Notes: generated by a model not told the origin, from the sequence alone. A stretch of DNA of 64,000 nucleotides from Diadophis punctatus similis (GCA_023053685.1 JALIGW010000001.1:71135740-71199739), one strand, 5' to 3'; positions 26,101 through 41,700 are shown, counted from the stretch's first letter. A program made the numbers and translations.

Positions 26101-29100
26101 TTTGAGAAAAATGAAATTAAAAATTCATTTAAATTTAAGTATGTTCTCACTAATATATAAAGATGCATACTGTATATAAATTTATAACTATACAATATAC
26201 TTTCAATATCCACAAAACAATGTGTCACTCTTAAGTGAATGGAACTTTAATTCAGTGGTAATGTTGGATGTGTCTGTCCTAAATACCTATTAGCATTTCA
26301 CCATAAATATTCTGATTTTACATTCTGAAGTATATATCGAAAATGACTAAAATTGCATATCTTACATACAGATGTGAATGTACTTACTTTATCTCATCTT
26401 TTCATCACACTTTTCAAGCATATATTTTGTTCCAATCTGAGACCAAATTTACTAAATTACTCAATTTAAATGTTATTTTCTTATGTGAAATATTATTAGA
26501 TAGGCAGTTATTTCTCGGGTCCTGTTTGAAACATAATCAGCCTTAAAAAAAAGTAAATCTACTCTTGTTATTTGTAAATCTACTCTTGTTATTTGACCAT
26601 AAAGTCTCTACAAAATATTGCTTTTATTAATCATTGTCATTAACAGACCTTACAGCCATTATTTTTTTCTATTTTGATTTTGCAAGATTTAATCTGTAAA
26701 AATATTTTTAATATTATATGTATTTTCTAGATTTTTATCCCAATTTTGCTCCAGGAGCAAAAGGTGACATACAAAAGCATGCTTTTCTCCAATTTTCCTC
26801 TACAACAACCCTGTGTGGTAAGTTAAGGTGACAGAAAAAGAGTGTGCTGAGGTGATGAAATTTCCTGAGAGTGAAACAGAATCTTGGTTTCCTTATCCCC
26901 ATTCCTTAGCAAGTATGCCACCCAGGCTTTCACATTTTATAGCTTCAGTGCAAGCTTTTAAACCTACATGCCCATTCAGTAGCTTTTCAATAATCACACT
27001 TTATTTTCTTTATTGATATTAAAACAAGAAATTTGATAGGTAAATTGGTAACAAAATTGCCATCTTAAAAACATGTATTTCTACATATTTTTGTTTGTTT
27101 TTTAACCCTCTGTCATCTACAGATACTAATTAAATATAAATTATCCTCGGCCTAGTGATTCTAGTTTACCCAAATATATAGGCTCAACTATGAAAATGAA
27201 GAATACATGCACAAGCACTCTGCTTACACAGGAGCAGTGCTTACCCAAAAAACTTTCTCTGCATGTGGCATCTTCAGCAATTTTTGTTAAAGTGCTAGGA
27301 ATAATAATTGTTATTATTTTACAGAACATTGTAAAATACTACAAAACAAACCTCTGGTTTGCCACTATTGGGTACCTCCTGAAATTATTGGAGTTAATGA
27401 ATTATTGAAGTTAATGAATGATATTGTCATATCACTATTCCTAGAACTGAAGCTAACTGGATTCTTTCAGAGTGTACTTGAATTCCATTTGCACAAAATA
27501 GTTTGGTCCCTTATAAAAATGTTTGCTTCCAACATAAATTCCTTTCAACTAGATGCAATATACTAATTACACAGTAGATGGCACTAGTTACCAAGGTAAT
27601 AAATCAATCTAAAGCAAAAGACCTCTAAAATAAGCTTTTAAACTTACATTAGAAAAGCTCTTCAATATTGTTTACACAGCACCATTTTCAGTGCAAGGTA
27701 TGAAAAATTAAAAGTATAACTCCCACTAAGTTCTTGAAACTGAGGAGAGAGAAAATTCACTTCTAAGTGAACAGGTCACCGGCAATAAAAAAAAATGTAG
27801 CTATTTCAAATCTTCCTCTTTCTGACAAACCATAAATGGAGAAAAGGGTATCTGAGACCTAGCTCATGCCATTCAAATTAGCAGTATGAATACAGGTAGT
27901 CTTTGACTTGTGACCACAGTTGGGACCCAGAATTTCCATTGCTTAAGTGAGGTTTTCGTTAAGTGAGTCTGATTTTACAGCCTTTTTTGCCATAGTTATT
28001 AAGCAGATCACTGCAGTTGTTAAGCAAATCATGGGGTCATTAAGCAAATCCAGCTTTCCCCATTGAATTTGCATATCAAAAGTTGGCTGGGAAAGTCGCA
28101 AATGGTGATTACATGGCCCCGGTACCATCGTAAGCACAGGCTGGTTGCCAAATTTTGATCATGTGACTGTGGGGTTGTTGTGATAGTTGTAAGTCATTTG
28201 TTTCAATGCCGCTGTAACTTCAAATAGTTGCTAAATGATTTGTAAGTCGAGAACTCTTCGTAAATACATGGATTTGTCTTAAGTGCCTTCCAATCAGTTT
28301 TATTATGGACCCTGATTCTTTGTCCATTTTCTCCACGCCTGGCATGATTTCAACAACCTCAATCACACCGACACCATTCACTTATTTCCCAAAGGCCCCC
28401 CTGATCAAGTTTGGTTGCCCTTTTCTGCAGTTTTTCTATTTACTTTTTGAAGTGCAGCGCCCAGAACCCCACATCGTACTTTAGATATGGTTAAACCACA
28501 TATTTTTAAGGGCGTTACAATGTTTTTTTATTAAAACAATGAGCCACCCAACTCCACAGTGACTTTTGGTTTAAAAGAACATCTATTCTAAAGTCATGGA
28601 ATATAGATGACTTGCCTTACCAGGTACACCAAACAAAAAAACAGATATGCTAATTCTAGTGCATTATAAAGCTACAAATCTTGCCAGTGTAAAAATACAA
28701 ATCACCCGGTGTCTCTTTTTCAGTCTATGAAACAAGAAGTGTCCCTTCTTAGCCTCTCTCTCCAGCCTGCTGAAATTCCAGAAAGAAAGCTGATTTAACA
28801 CACACACACTGGGGGCAGTGTGTGTGTGATCCTGCACCCAAAATGTCACTTTGATAGGAAATACATGCAGACACTGTTTTAAGATTATTTCTCCTATCAC
28901 TTTTTTCTTTGCTCTTTTGAGCAAAGAATCTGGCCACAACCGTTTTCTACCTGGGTCTTGCCCACAATCCATAAAACCCTTCATGTCTGTCACACCTAAA
29001 CTGCTACCTATAGGTATAGGGAGTTACATCATACTTATATAGGATTACCTCTTTATCATGGTAAAAGATCATGAGTGAGGAATGAGAGGTGCATTTGTGG

Positions 29101-29736
29101 ATAGAGCATCTTAAACATTTATTTGAAAGGAGTCTAATCACAGAAAGCAGTCTAGGCGGCAAAGTAATTTTTCTTTAGTACATGGACCACTTAGGATTAC
29201 TCACCAAACATCATCAAAAATATTAATGGATTAGGACAGAGTCCATTAAATCTAGCATTCAAAGCCTAAAGTAGTCAAGCAAGATGCCTCTCAAAAGCAC
29301 ATAAACAAGGCATTACTTTCAGCATTCTTGCATATTGTAAATGGTAGAATTTCAGATACCTAAACTATTGTCTTTGCACAATTTTACCTTGGTTTTTTCC
29401 AAATTAGCTTCTTCACTCATGTGTACTGCTTGTTTCACTTGTTCATAAGCACTGCATTCCCTCTGTTGCATTTCATTTAAGTTTATTCTTATTGTAGAAA
29501 GGGCTGCCATTAACTCATCTCTCTCTCTTAAACAAAAAGAGAGAAGAAAGAAAAGATCAATATATTAAGACAGGTAGGAGATACTTTAGGGAGATAAAGA
29601 GCAACATCAACATTTAGTAACATTTATAAGTTATTATATAGAAAGCGGTCGCATTAGATTTATGAGTGGTTTTTTTTTAAAAAAAATGATAGGCACAGTC
29701 TGCCACATCTTTACACGTTAAGCTGTAAATTACCAA

Positions 29737-29767
<31 letters not shown>

Positions 29768-32700
29768 GGAATTCTTATATGCCGCCCAACTCCCTAAGGA
29801 CTCAGGGCGGCGTACAACAGTGAGAAAATACAAGAATAACCAAAATCTAAAAAGTTAATTAAAAGCAAATATAAAAATTAAAACACACTATAAAAAGAAT
29901 CATCACCAACCATTCAACATCATACATACTTGGGGGGTGGGCTCGAATGAATTAAGCTCTACCCCCCGCCTGCAGGAAAAGCCATGTCTTAACAGCTTTC
30001 CGGAAGGCCAGCAGAGTGGGGATAGTTCGGGTCTCTGGTGGAAGTTGGTTCCAGAGCACAGGGCCAGCCACAGAGAAGGCTCTCCCCCTTGGGCCCGCCA
30101 GCCGGCATTGTTTGGCCGACGGGACCTGGAGGAGGCCCACTCTGTGGGCCCTAACCGGTCGAAGGGAAGTATGAGGCAGAATGCGGTCCCGTAGATAACC
30201 TGGTCCCAAGCCATGAAGGGCTTTAAAGATGGTGATCAACACCTTGAATTGGACCCGGAGACCGATGGGCAACCAATGCAGCTGGCGGAGTATCGATGTC
30301 ACGTGGGTGTACCTTGGCACACCCACCACAGCACGCGCAGCCGCATTTTGCACCAACTGAAGTCTCCGGATACTCTTCAAGGGTAGCCCCATGTAGAGCG
30401 CATTGCAGTAGTCCAAGCGAGAGGTGACAAGGGCATGAGTGACCGTGAGTAGAGCCTCCTTCTCCAAATATGGCCGCAACTGGTGCACCAGGCGAACCTG
30501 TGCAAAGGCCCCTCTAGCCACAGCTGAAAGATGATGGTCCAATTTTAGCTGTGGATCTAGAAGGACCCCCAAGTTGCGGACCTGGTCCGAGGGAGTCAGT
30601 TTCGCTCCCTCAAGGACCACGGAGGGACAGTTGTCGTAGTCCTTAGGAGGCAATATCCACAGCCACTCAGTCTTGTCGGGATTAAGTCTGAGTCTGTTCC
30701 TCCCCATCCAGATCCTGACGTCGTCCAGGCACCGGCACATTACATCAACTGCCTCACTGAAGTCAGACGGGGTGGTGATGTACAGCTGGGTGTCATCAGC
30801 GTACTGATGGAAACACACCCCATGTCTGCGAATGATCTCCCCCAGCGGTTTCATGTAGATGTTGATTCTACAAGAAGTAGTTTAGATTCCAGATCAGAAA
30901 GGGATAATCTCAGCATAACTACAGCTCCCTTCCCAAGAACTCTCCCCCACCAATTCCTGCTGAAAGTAATATGGCCAAACTAATTTTCAGCTGCTTTTTC
31001 AATGGGATGACAATTTAAGGACAGAGAAGAAAGAAACTTATCTCCTAGAAATTTATCTCCCATGCCCATCAAAATCAAACAGAAAAAAATTGACAAGAAA
31101 AAATATAGCTCTATTATTTCCAGTGATTTTATAGCATGATATGAAAGCTTCTTGTAAATCTGCAGCATTTCATAAGACTAAATAGCAGCCCCAAGTCCTC
31201 AAGTATTGCCTAGAATAAGGAGGAATAAACAATACATATATGCAGGATCCAATCTGGGTCACAAGTTTAGTTTTCTGAGTTTTCGGACTTGTGTTGGAGC
31301 ACCTCTTCAATGAACTTCTCTCTACTGGAATGTGTGCTTTGGGCTATTCTATGCATCTTATTTATATGGTGCCTGTTTGGGTGCAGCTTCCTAGGACACG
31401 TATATTTGCCTTTATTTGAAATACATATATATGGCAGATAAATTATTTGTACAGCTCTAGTTATAGTCAATTACTTATAACTCTGACTTCAATTGTTAAA
31501 TACGATGGTTAGAAAATAGAGAAAATGAAACTGGGGAGATCCTCATTCAGTTGGTAGAATCCTATTGTTTATTTCTGAATTACCTTTTTTTGCAACCAAT
31601 GATTTCCATTTTTAAATCACATATACATATAAAGAGCATTTGTAAAGTATGGATTGGATAAATTTAATATACAAAAAAGACAAATGGAATTATTTATATT
31701 TACTTGATGGCTTCATTCACTTTATTGGAAATATAGATAAGTATTGAGTCTTTTTAGGTTCTTAGCAACTATAAGGGCTGTATGAAAACTTCTTGTTCTG
31801 TTAAAGAAAAATGGAAGCCATGTGTGAAATGGAGCTAAGGGACTCATTAAAAACCATTCCACAATCAAATAAAGCACTCGGTTAGGAGTCTATGGCGGGT
31901 GGCTGCTGAGCAGGAAGATACTCTAAGAGGAATAATGCTTTTGTAAAGCTTCCTTACATTGCAATGGGTCTTCATAGTCAATTGCACTAAAATTACTGAT
32001 GTTCATGAAATTATTTGTTACAATTGTTATACTCTGTGGGTTTTTTTTTTAATTCAGAACTATCCATCTGCTTACTTTGTTAGTCTTTCAATGGTTTGCA
32101 TATGGACATTTGAATGAGTCTGGGAAAGAACTGCTTCATGCTGTGCACAATTTAAGCAGAGACCACCAGGCCTATTAGAACTATTTGCGGCATTGATCAA
32201 ATGCTGATGTTTTAATCTTCCGCTCAGCTCTTCACAGTTTTTTTGTGACTCTGATAACGCTTTTCTGCAACAATAACAACATAGAAGAATTATAAACAGC
32301 ATACAAGGTCGAAGTACAATAATGATTGGAAAGCAACTGGAACAACTTTTTTCTTACTGCTTTAAACTCTCTAAAAGACCACAGATTTGTGCCACATTAA
32401 AGAACCACCAGCTTATTCCCACATAAACCTTTCATGGATCACAATCCACGTCAAATGCATAAAATATTTCCTGAGTAAAGATTACCATATGTCAAGGCTG
32501 GGGAAAGGGAAGAAAGAATGGGGAAAGAAGAAATGACAGGCAAAAATTAAGAGTAAAAGAGCATCACTCCAGTGTAAAACATATATTTTTAAATTAAAAA
32601 GCTGGATAATACCGTATGTATCTATAGCATGATAAGAAAGCTTGATCTCTGTTTTAGGAGTTAGAAATTGTGTGTGTACAGTATGTGTTTTTAATGAAAT

Positions 32701-35700
32701 GAATTGAATGGTAGTGTCTTAAACAGTTTGTATGTTTGCTTATTTGCCCACTTCAGATCTTGGCAGGAACCGAGTGAAAACAGTTCTAGATAATCCACTT
32801 CCTCCAGGGCATTCATCAACTACACACCAGCCTCCTTTTCAACAACCTTTTCTAAAAAGGGAAGGTTAGAGATAGGTTGATAGTTAACTAAAATTATTAG
32901 TTCCAAGGATGGTGTCTTAAGAGGGGGTGTAGGAAGTACCGTCCCCTTCCTTAAAGAGGCCAACACCACAGCATGGACTTAAAGTCATTTGTTTTATGGA
33001 TGTTTTTACTGTTTTAATGTTTTATTTTACATTGTTTTAGTTGTTTTAGAATTTTAGAATTATAAGCCACCTAGAATCACTTGGATGAGTTGGGCAGCTG
33101 TATTAATTGAATGAATGAATGAATGAATGAATGAATGAATAAATGAATGAACTATGCAATCATAAAATAACCATGCTGCAAAATAGAAAGACACAAATCT
33201 TTCACCTTACAAATAACTAATATTTTTAAAAATACTATTTTAGGCACCAAAGGGACACAGAGGAACTGAAACAAGCATTATACCGTTTTGAAAGTTTTAT
33301 CTGTATAAAATGGCAGTATGTTTGTAATGTTAGGGATTTTTTTCCCTCTAGATACTCATTAATGCTTTGCAATAACTTAGCAATCTTACCAGGAAAGCAA
33401 CAAACATACATCCAATTACATGCAGAAACAGATTCATTATTAAACAATAAGGAACATGTCTAAAACTTTTTAAGAGCAGAGAATAAAATAACAATGGTTT
33501 ACTTCTACTGACTTATGGACAGAGATAATGAGGCAAAATGAGACAATTCTATAGAGGCATAAAGCTTCAATCTAAAAATACATAAACTTTTTTTTTACCG
33601 TAAAGATTGTATCTGCGCTTCAAACACTTCAGTCTTTTCTTCATGAAGATATTTTAGTTTCTCCTTTAAAATAAAATTAATACCTATCATTTGTTCAGCA
33701 TATAAATAAGGCATAGTCAGGACTGCCAGGGCATCAGCAAAATTTTAGCAATCTGTCTGTCTTCTATCATTAAAGTTATAAAGGCTATCTGAGTCCATCG
33801 TGACTCTGGATACCAAACCTGCACTAGCTGAAAATGGAAATTAATTTAAATTACACAGCAACCACTCTGCCCGCCTAAGAATAAAATGACATAGTCATAT
33901 ACTAACTCATTTTCATCATCATCATTAGGTCCTGTGCAAAGCATATTGGGCAGCGTTTTCCAGAGGTTTCAATCGTTCTCAGCATTGACTAATTCATTTT
34001 AACTAAGCATTGGGTATTTTCTATTAAATTTGCTATCTAAGTATTATTGATTAGAAATGCTGGGAACTGAAATAAGGCTGTTATATAGAACACAGAACTG
34101 TAAAATACAGATCCACTGAGTTAAGCTTTAAATGTCAAATCAAATTGTTTAGGGATTTAGATGATCATCTAAGTCCCCCGGGAGTCCCCCGGGAGTTGGG
34201 CGGCATACAAATCTATTAAATTAAAATTAAATTAAATTAAATCATTTTTTGTAAATTTCCAATATTTAAATCACAAGCTTTTTCTTAACCTTTTTTAGAC
34301 AGACAATTAAACTTTAACATTCAAAGGCAAAATATATAATTTAAAGACATACTTCAGTGTAACATTATTTGGTAAATGGTTATTTTAAATTACCCCCACT
34401 TCATTTTTTCTGCAATGTTGAAAATTATGATGCCACAGCAGGAATATGTGCAGGAATACAGAGCACTGATTGCATCATGTATAATATTCTGATGCATCCT
34501 CTCTTGTGATTTTGTTTTTATTTAAGTTTAATTATTTTAAATGATTTTTGTAAAATGACTTTAATTGTTGGTTTTATTGTACATCTCCCAGAGTCACATT
34601 TGTGAGATGGGCAGCCATATAAATTTGATAGACAAATAAAATAACTTGGATTCAATATTTTTACTTATTGTCTAGACTTACAACCTACTTGAACATTGCT
34701 ATTATTAAAATTAGAAATATAAAATAAATGCAGAACAAAAATGCAGCAAAACTGCAAAATGTAAATTTAAAACATGGCAAAATAAAACGTTAAACTTAAG
34801 CTCTGCTGAATAGCTTTTTAAAAACATGTTAAAATAAAGAGTGTTTCCACCTATTCTTGGAAGAGCATTTTTGTTTAGTCATCACTTACCTACCTTAGAA
34901 AATAGCAATATCCTGGAGGAAAGATGACTGACTGACTCAGTCAGTGTAAATGACTGAAAAGAAATTGGGCTCACAGAGAGTTAGATTCCAGTGTCATTAG
35001 ATTTTAGAACTGAACAATGAAGTTCGGGGGTGGGGGGAATGGTAACATGCTACATTATTTTAGGTGAAATAAAAGTGTTTCATTAGATTCTCATTAGCAG
35101 CTCTATTTTGAACTGTACTTTCTGGTCATACAGTACGTTTCATTAAACCAATCTAAATTAATTAGTTGATTAAATTGTTTACACTTTCAACATAAAAGTA
35201 GAACATTTTACCCGAACGATAAAATTGTTAATGCTAAAATAATCAACATTTTAAAAATACTGACCAATTCCTGTTGCCACTTTTCCAATTCCAGTGGAGG
35301 TGCCTTGGCTTGCTCAATGACATGACAAGATGCTTTAGCAGCTCCACAAATATGAGAATGATCACCATTTATACCACCAGATTTTGAGAGAAGGCTCTGA
35401 AACATATATCAACAATGAACGTGCACCTTAAATGCATATACATAGCACACACATTGAAGATATCCTATAGGTTTATATGATGTTTGTTACTGATCTGCTT
35501 ATATTTATTCATCACAATTCAATAACTAATGATAATGATATAACTTTATATGTTATATTATTAATATAGCAAATTATTGAACTATTTCCATAAGTTGTTC
35601 CTTCTATTACAACATCATCTCTGCACCACTTCTAGATCTTTCCTAAGAACTTTATGACTTACAGGAGAGTTTTAGTTTTAATAAAGAGATCAGGACAGAA

Positions 35701-38700
35701 AAACAATGTCCCAAATGAAATTCTGCTGATAAAATGAATGGAAGCAACCATTAATTGTTACCGTACGAAGCCATTAAAATATGTAATTAAACAAAACTCC
35801 GCATTTATTGATTTATGATGACTAAATTTATTTCTATTTTCAGTGTATTCTGTTCTACAAGATGAGACATATATTTAGCGATAAACTAAACCTATCTGTA
35901 TGTCCTTCACATTTAGAAAAGGGCAGAAGGCTTTGCCAGAATCAACGACTGGAGCGCCAATGGAGGAAGACAAAGAATGAATCCAACTGAGTAAGAGCCA
36001 CTGTCAGACCTATGTCATGACAATAAAGGTGGCAAAACTTCGCTATTTTTCCATACTTATTGCATCTTCTGATATCAGCCAGCAGACCTATTTAGAGTAA
36101 CCTGCTTCATATTCAGGACAGGCTGGGCCTCAGGATCATCTCCAGGACCATGATAAGAAATATTCATGCAATCTTGCAGACGACGTCACTCAGATTTACT
36201 TGGAGTTGGACTCTGATTGGGCATGTCCAACCCAATTGTGATGTTATCTAGACTGAGCTTGATTCTGTTAGGTCTGAGGACGTGGTTAAAGTCCTTCTGT
36301 CTGTTAATTTAGCCACCTTTATGTTAGATCCTGGACCCTCCTTCAAACAGAAACTAGATAACCCTTCGTCCAAAATACTTTAACAGATCCTGCCCAAAGC
36401 AGGGGCTTGAATAAGACAATTTCTGAGGTTCCTTCAAGTTGTTATGATTTTATAAAAAGATGAAATATTAAATTAACTCTATCCTTATGAATGCTGTATG
36501 CAATACAGATCTATCTCTCTGTTTATATATCTGGTAACATAAACTGCATATATATGACATATTTTGAGGTGTTATTAAATTTCCTACAGATTTCTTCTTA
36601 AATAAAATTTTAAGACTACATTTTTATTTATATTTGACATTTTAAATTCCATAGAACTCACTGAGGCATTGAGGAGAGTTTGCTCTCTCAAGGTCCGCTC
36701 TGTTTCCATTTTCAAATCATTTTGTAGCTTCTCATTTTCAACTACAACAACATGTATACGTGCTTTCAATTCAGATATTTCTTCCTAGAAAGTTAAGTAA
36801 TTATTCTTAATGTAATTATTTAAACATGGAATCAATCTCCTTCACAAACATAATGACAACAGTGTAATTAACATTCAATTTGGCATAAAATCTTTTATCA
36901 AAGAAAGCATAGCTAAATTTAGTGACATATCAACCAACAGAAAAGGATTTCTTGCAAGTTCTAGCACGCTTGAAATAATATGCTACTGGAATACTCCACT
37001 TTTCTTTTAATAAAAAGATCATTTTTCACCAAAATACTAGTAATATTAATGAAACATCCGTTTTAAAAAATAAATTTTCCTTATTCTTTAATCCTGCATA
37101 AAATCAAAGACCTGTGTTTTTATCATTTGCTTAGCCAACAGCATAGATTTTTCTGTATTTAGAGTTCTAAAATATCATAAACAAAGAGGGGAAAGTTTTA
37201 TTATATAAAAAATGAAATACATCCCATTCTGATCAACTGCAAGCAGGCCTCAATTAATGACCATTTGTTCAGTGACCATTTGAAGTTATGATGGTGCTCA
37301 ATGAGGAGAGACACAACCAGTCCTCAAAGATACAGCTATCACAGTGTCTCCAAGGCCATGAGATTACAATCTGAATAATTGGCAACCACCTTGCAATTAT
37401 GACAGTTGCAGTGTCCTGCAGTCACATAATTGTCATTTGCGATCTTCACTACTGGCTTCTGACAAACAAAGTCAACTGGGAAACCAGCAAGTCAAAAAAG
37501 GCGATCATGTGATGTTGTGTCTAACAAGAATGAGGAATTTGCCTAATGACTACAACTGGAACTGAGGGAAACACTGTTATAAATCAGCATGATCCATGAC
37601 ATCACACTTTACAACCGTGTTGGTTAGCAATAGTGTTCCCGGTTCCAAATACCATTGTTAATCAATGACTACCTGTATTCAGTGAGAAATGCATATGAAA
37701 ACTATGCACATGTGAGCCAAAAATATATGTATAGGAAAGGGCATGCTACTAGATACAGATACAGAGCTAGGTTAGGGAGTATAATTAGAAAACACTGGAG
37801 AAATATATTCTTAATCTAATCAAATGGGAACTACAGGTAGTCCTCAATTTACAACCATTCGTTTAGTGACCATTTAAAGTTACAATGGCACTGAAAAAAG
37901 TGACCTATGACTGTTTTTCATATTTATGACCATTGTAGCATCCCCATGGTCATGTGATCAAAATTCAGATGCTTGGCAACTGGTTTATATTTACGGCGGT
38001 TGCAGTGTCTTGGGTTATGTGATCCTCTTTTGCGACCTTCTGACAAGCAGTCAAGGGAGAAGCCAGTTTCACTTAACAACCATGTTACTAACTTAATAAC
38101 TGCCATTATTCACTTAATAACTGTGGCAAGAAAGGTAATAAAATGGGGCAAATTTCATTTAACAACTATCTTGCTTAACAACAGAAATTTTGGGCTCAGT
38201 TGTGGCTATAAGTTGAGGACTATCTATACTTTTTTGTTACTTATTGTTTAAATTCTCATGTTTTTAATATGGTATTACAGTAGAAACAGTTACTTCGTAC
38301 TTCAGTTATGTCTAAAGCTATTGGCCAAAATAAACTTTTCACCAATAAAAATAAAATGAAATACTTTCTTTTCTGTTACTAAAAATTATCTCTGTTTTGA
38401 ATATAATATACAGAATTGTGGGGTTAAAACTTCAAATGTTAAAGGTAGATGAATAAAGCTGCCTTGAAAGAACAGATCATAAGTATTATGTACGATACCT
38501 TGCAAAACTTGACTTCAGCTTCTAAATGATTAATATATTGAGACTGATCATTAATGATGGGAACAAGGTCAGAAAGGGCAGGCAAACTGTGATCAGTAGC
38601 TTTGGATGTTCTCTAGAGGAAATAAAAACAACAACACCAGAATTATATGTTTCAGATAAAATTATTTCCAAACTGTTTCATATTAGAATAGCATTTTAAA

Positions 38701-41700
38701 GTAGAATAATTTACATTAAGAAATCTATCAAATGGATTCCCTTCAGAAATGGGGTGCTGATTGCTCAGAAGGATAGGAGACCATTTCAAAGTAGACTGAG
38801 GTCTTCCTGAGTGGACAGATATAAGAAAAGGATGAAAGAAAGCTTGAGGAAGCAAATCCTGACTTTCTGCTACAAATGTCTATTAGCATAAGATTCATAT
38901 TTTCCACTCAAAGAAAGCCTCTAAAGCAGATAGAACTGTTGCTTTGTAGATTTTTTAAAATTTTAATTAAGCATTCACTGTTCTAACATGAATATTCATG
39001 TACTTCTTGTATCTGCATATTCATTCATTCATTCATTCATTCATTCATTCATTCATTCATTCATTTATCATTCTTATAGGCCGCCCAACTCCCGTGGGAC
39101 TCAGTACAGTGAGTACAGTACAGTGCATATGCACTGTACTACTTTTACAATTAAGCATGATAGAGAAAAGTTTATTTATTTTAGTGTATTACCTGACATA
39201 TATCGTGTTTAATCCAAACAGAGGTAAATATGCATGTACAGACAATGCACAAGCATTGATATGTATGTAAGCTGGAATAAGTATTTATCAAAGAACTCTT
39301 GGACTACTCTTTGTTGATAGATTGAACTATTTGAGTTGATAACAAACTGGGCTTTCTGCTAAACATCTTGGGACCAACTATTGAAAGACCATCTTGATCT
39401 CGATCTCTGTGAATACATCCATCCCAACTTCTAATCTCCTTATAATTTTTCTCAACTGGAATACTAGACTGCCATCAGAAAAGAATCAGGGCATATTTAT
39501 GGTGGTCTTCATGTTTTCAGATGGCCTCCCTAAGATACTTGCTTGCTTACTTTTTTTTATTTTATATTATTTATTTATATTCATTCATTCATTCATTCAT
39601 TCATTCATTCATTCATTCATTCATTCAATTCATTCATTCATTCAACCTATGCCTCACCAAAATCCAGCAACCCTCAGATGCTTTAAAACAGACATGGTAT
39701 AGTTAAAATGACACAATTAAATTAAAACCCTTCCAACTAAAAGAACAAATTTAAACATTAAAACAATAACATTTTTTTATTTACAAACTGTCCAGAGTCA
39801 GATGCAGAAATCTGATGAATAAATACAGTACAGTAATACATACATAAACAATGAATTACAAGCAATGATAGAGTAAGAGATGGTGCAGTCCTAAAACTAA
39901 GAAAAATATATCTTATGTAAGTCTACTCTTGATGTTTTCTAAAGACCAGGAAAGAGGGGGCTAACTTGATCTCTACCAAAAATCTACCCCCAAGACCCAC
40001 CACTGCCTTTCTAGCTTTGCTGCTTTTGCTTCTCAAAAGTGGGGCTTTGAGTAGTTTCTCAGACTAATCAGTCAGCCAATTCAGTTGGAGAGTAGGTACC
40101 CTGTAGGTACCCAGGTGCTGAGCCATAAAGAGCTTTATAAGTCAAGACCATTATTTCTTGAAAGCAATCCGTGCACAGGCTTGAGAACTGGTATTATATA
40201 CACCCAGCACAGGCTGATGAATTCTGCTATAGTTTCTGAGCAGTCTTTAAGAGCCACTCTATGCAAAGTGTGTTGCATAGTTCAACCAGATGGTAATAAA
40301 AGGATAACTTGTATAACTAATTTCTCCTGCATCATAGAAAGCTGCAATTGGTCCACCAGCTGAAGCCGGGCAAAAGCTCCTCTAGGCATGCGTACTTCTG
40401 TTCTTCAACCAAGAGCTTCTTTTTTTTAAATTTTGTGACCAGATTAAACCTTAAACTGCCAAAATGAGGCCTTTTGGGCTTTATCATTAGCCAAAAACAA
40501 ATAACTTTTGGTGCATTCTACTGGTAATATTCGACAGATCAACAAATGGGCCGGGCTCTTTATCTCTCCACATTCACACAGCATGTTGTTATCCGCTAGC
40601 ATCCCCCACTTGAGCATATTGGTTTTATACTTAGGCACTCCCACCCTCAACCTATTCAATGTCCTCCAAGTGACACAGAGGAGATCAGATCCCTCAGCCA
40701 TGTTATCTTCTGGGATTATTCCTTGTTCCGTTAATTCCCTCCTTCATTTCTAATTCATTTTTGCTCCTATGTGTCTTCAAGAATATTTGTTTTTGCCATA
40801 AAACTCTTCCTAGATCTAAGTTGACAAGTTTGGGGCATGTATCCATTCAGAGGATGCTGATCATTCTCTTGTTTTGGTTCTCTCGGCATCTGCTGCAAGT
40901 TGTGTCCTAATCCTAGCTGGAGGAATACCAACAACAGTGGTTCCATCTTAATTAGATTCAACTTCAGCCTACTCTGTTCTGTCTTACAGCCTCCAGGCAC
41001 CAGAATAGGGCAGTGACAGCATATTATATCCTCTACAGCTGATGATTTAAAGTTAGTTATGATTGGAGTACAGATAATACCACACTTTAAACTAACTTAT
41101 CCCCACCAATTTCATATGATGTTAAAAGAGCAGGAGAGAAAAGACTGATCTGCACAGCAACCGACATATCAGGGACTACTGGATGATCCCTCACCTTCTA
41201 CTACCTCAGACTAAAACCACCCACATAGGAAGAAAAAGAGCTACTACACAATGGGGTGTCCAATGGTCCAATAAGATACCATGATTGAAAGGCCATGTTT
41301 ATGATCTTCATTTTAATCAAAAGGCCTACCAGTTTCTTTTAAAAAAGCACATCCTTTGCATTTTGGATATATAAGCTATACAAATATATTACAACTGTAA
41401 AAACAAACAAACAAACAAACAAACAAACATGTGGTATATAAAAGAATAATATGGATCCAGAATACTAAACCTATTTAAAGAAACAATGAAATGGCACAAA
41501 TTTCAATGTTTGCAAAAAGCGGAAAAATATAACTGGGAGGGATAGTAGTATTTTCCCTCAGAACAAATATCCATACTGATCAATGAAAGGAAAAAATGTG
41601 ACATTAAACTATCCTGACAGTTTATTTATTTATTAAGTTTATTTGCCACCTATCTCGCCACAAGGTGACTTTGGGCAGCTTACATTAATAATAATATTAA

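Larger units (their letters stand above)
26013..29387 (-). other. SDCCAG8: SDCCAG8 intron 9
   Basis: 3.4 kb. It contains a TIR element (27890-28273), a probable LINE relic (28290-28540) and a small acacac/gtgtgt hairpin at 28797-28830. 26100-27880 is AT-rich with nothing recognised. Confidence 0.7.

Noticed and set aside
38988..39706. Frames with repeated HSFI units, and a tandem-array or CRISPR interpretation
   Set aside because: These are (ATTC)n tails of CR1 elements, not spaced repeats or proteins.
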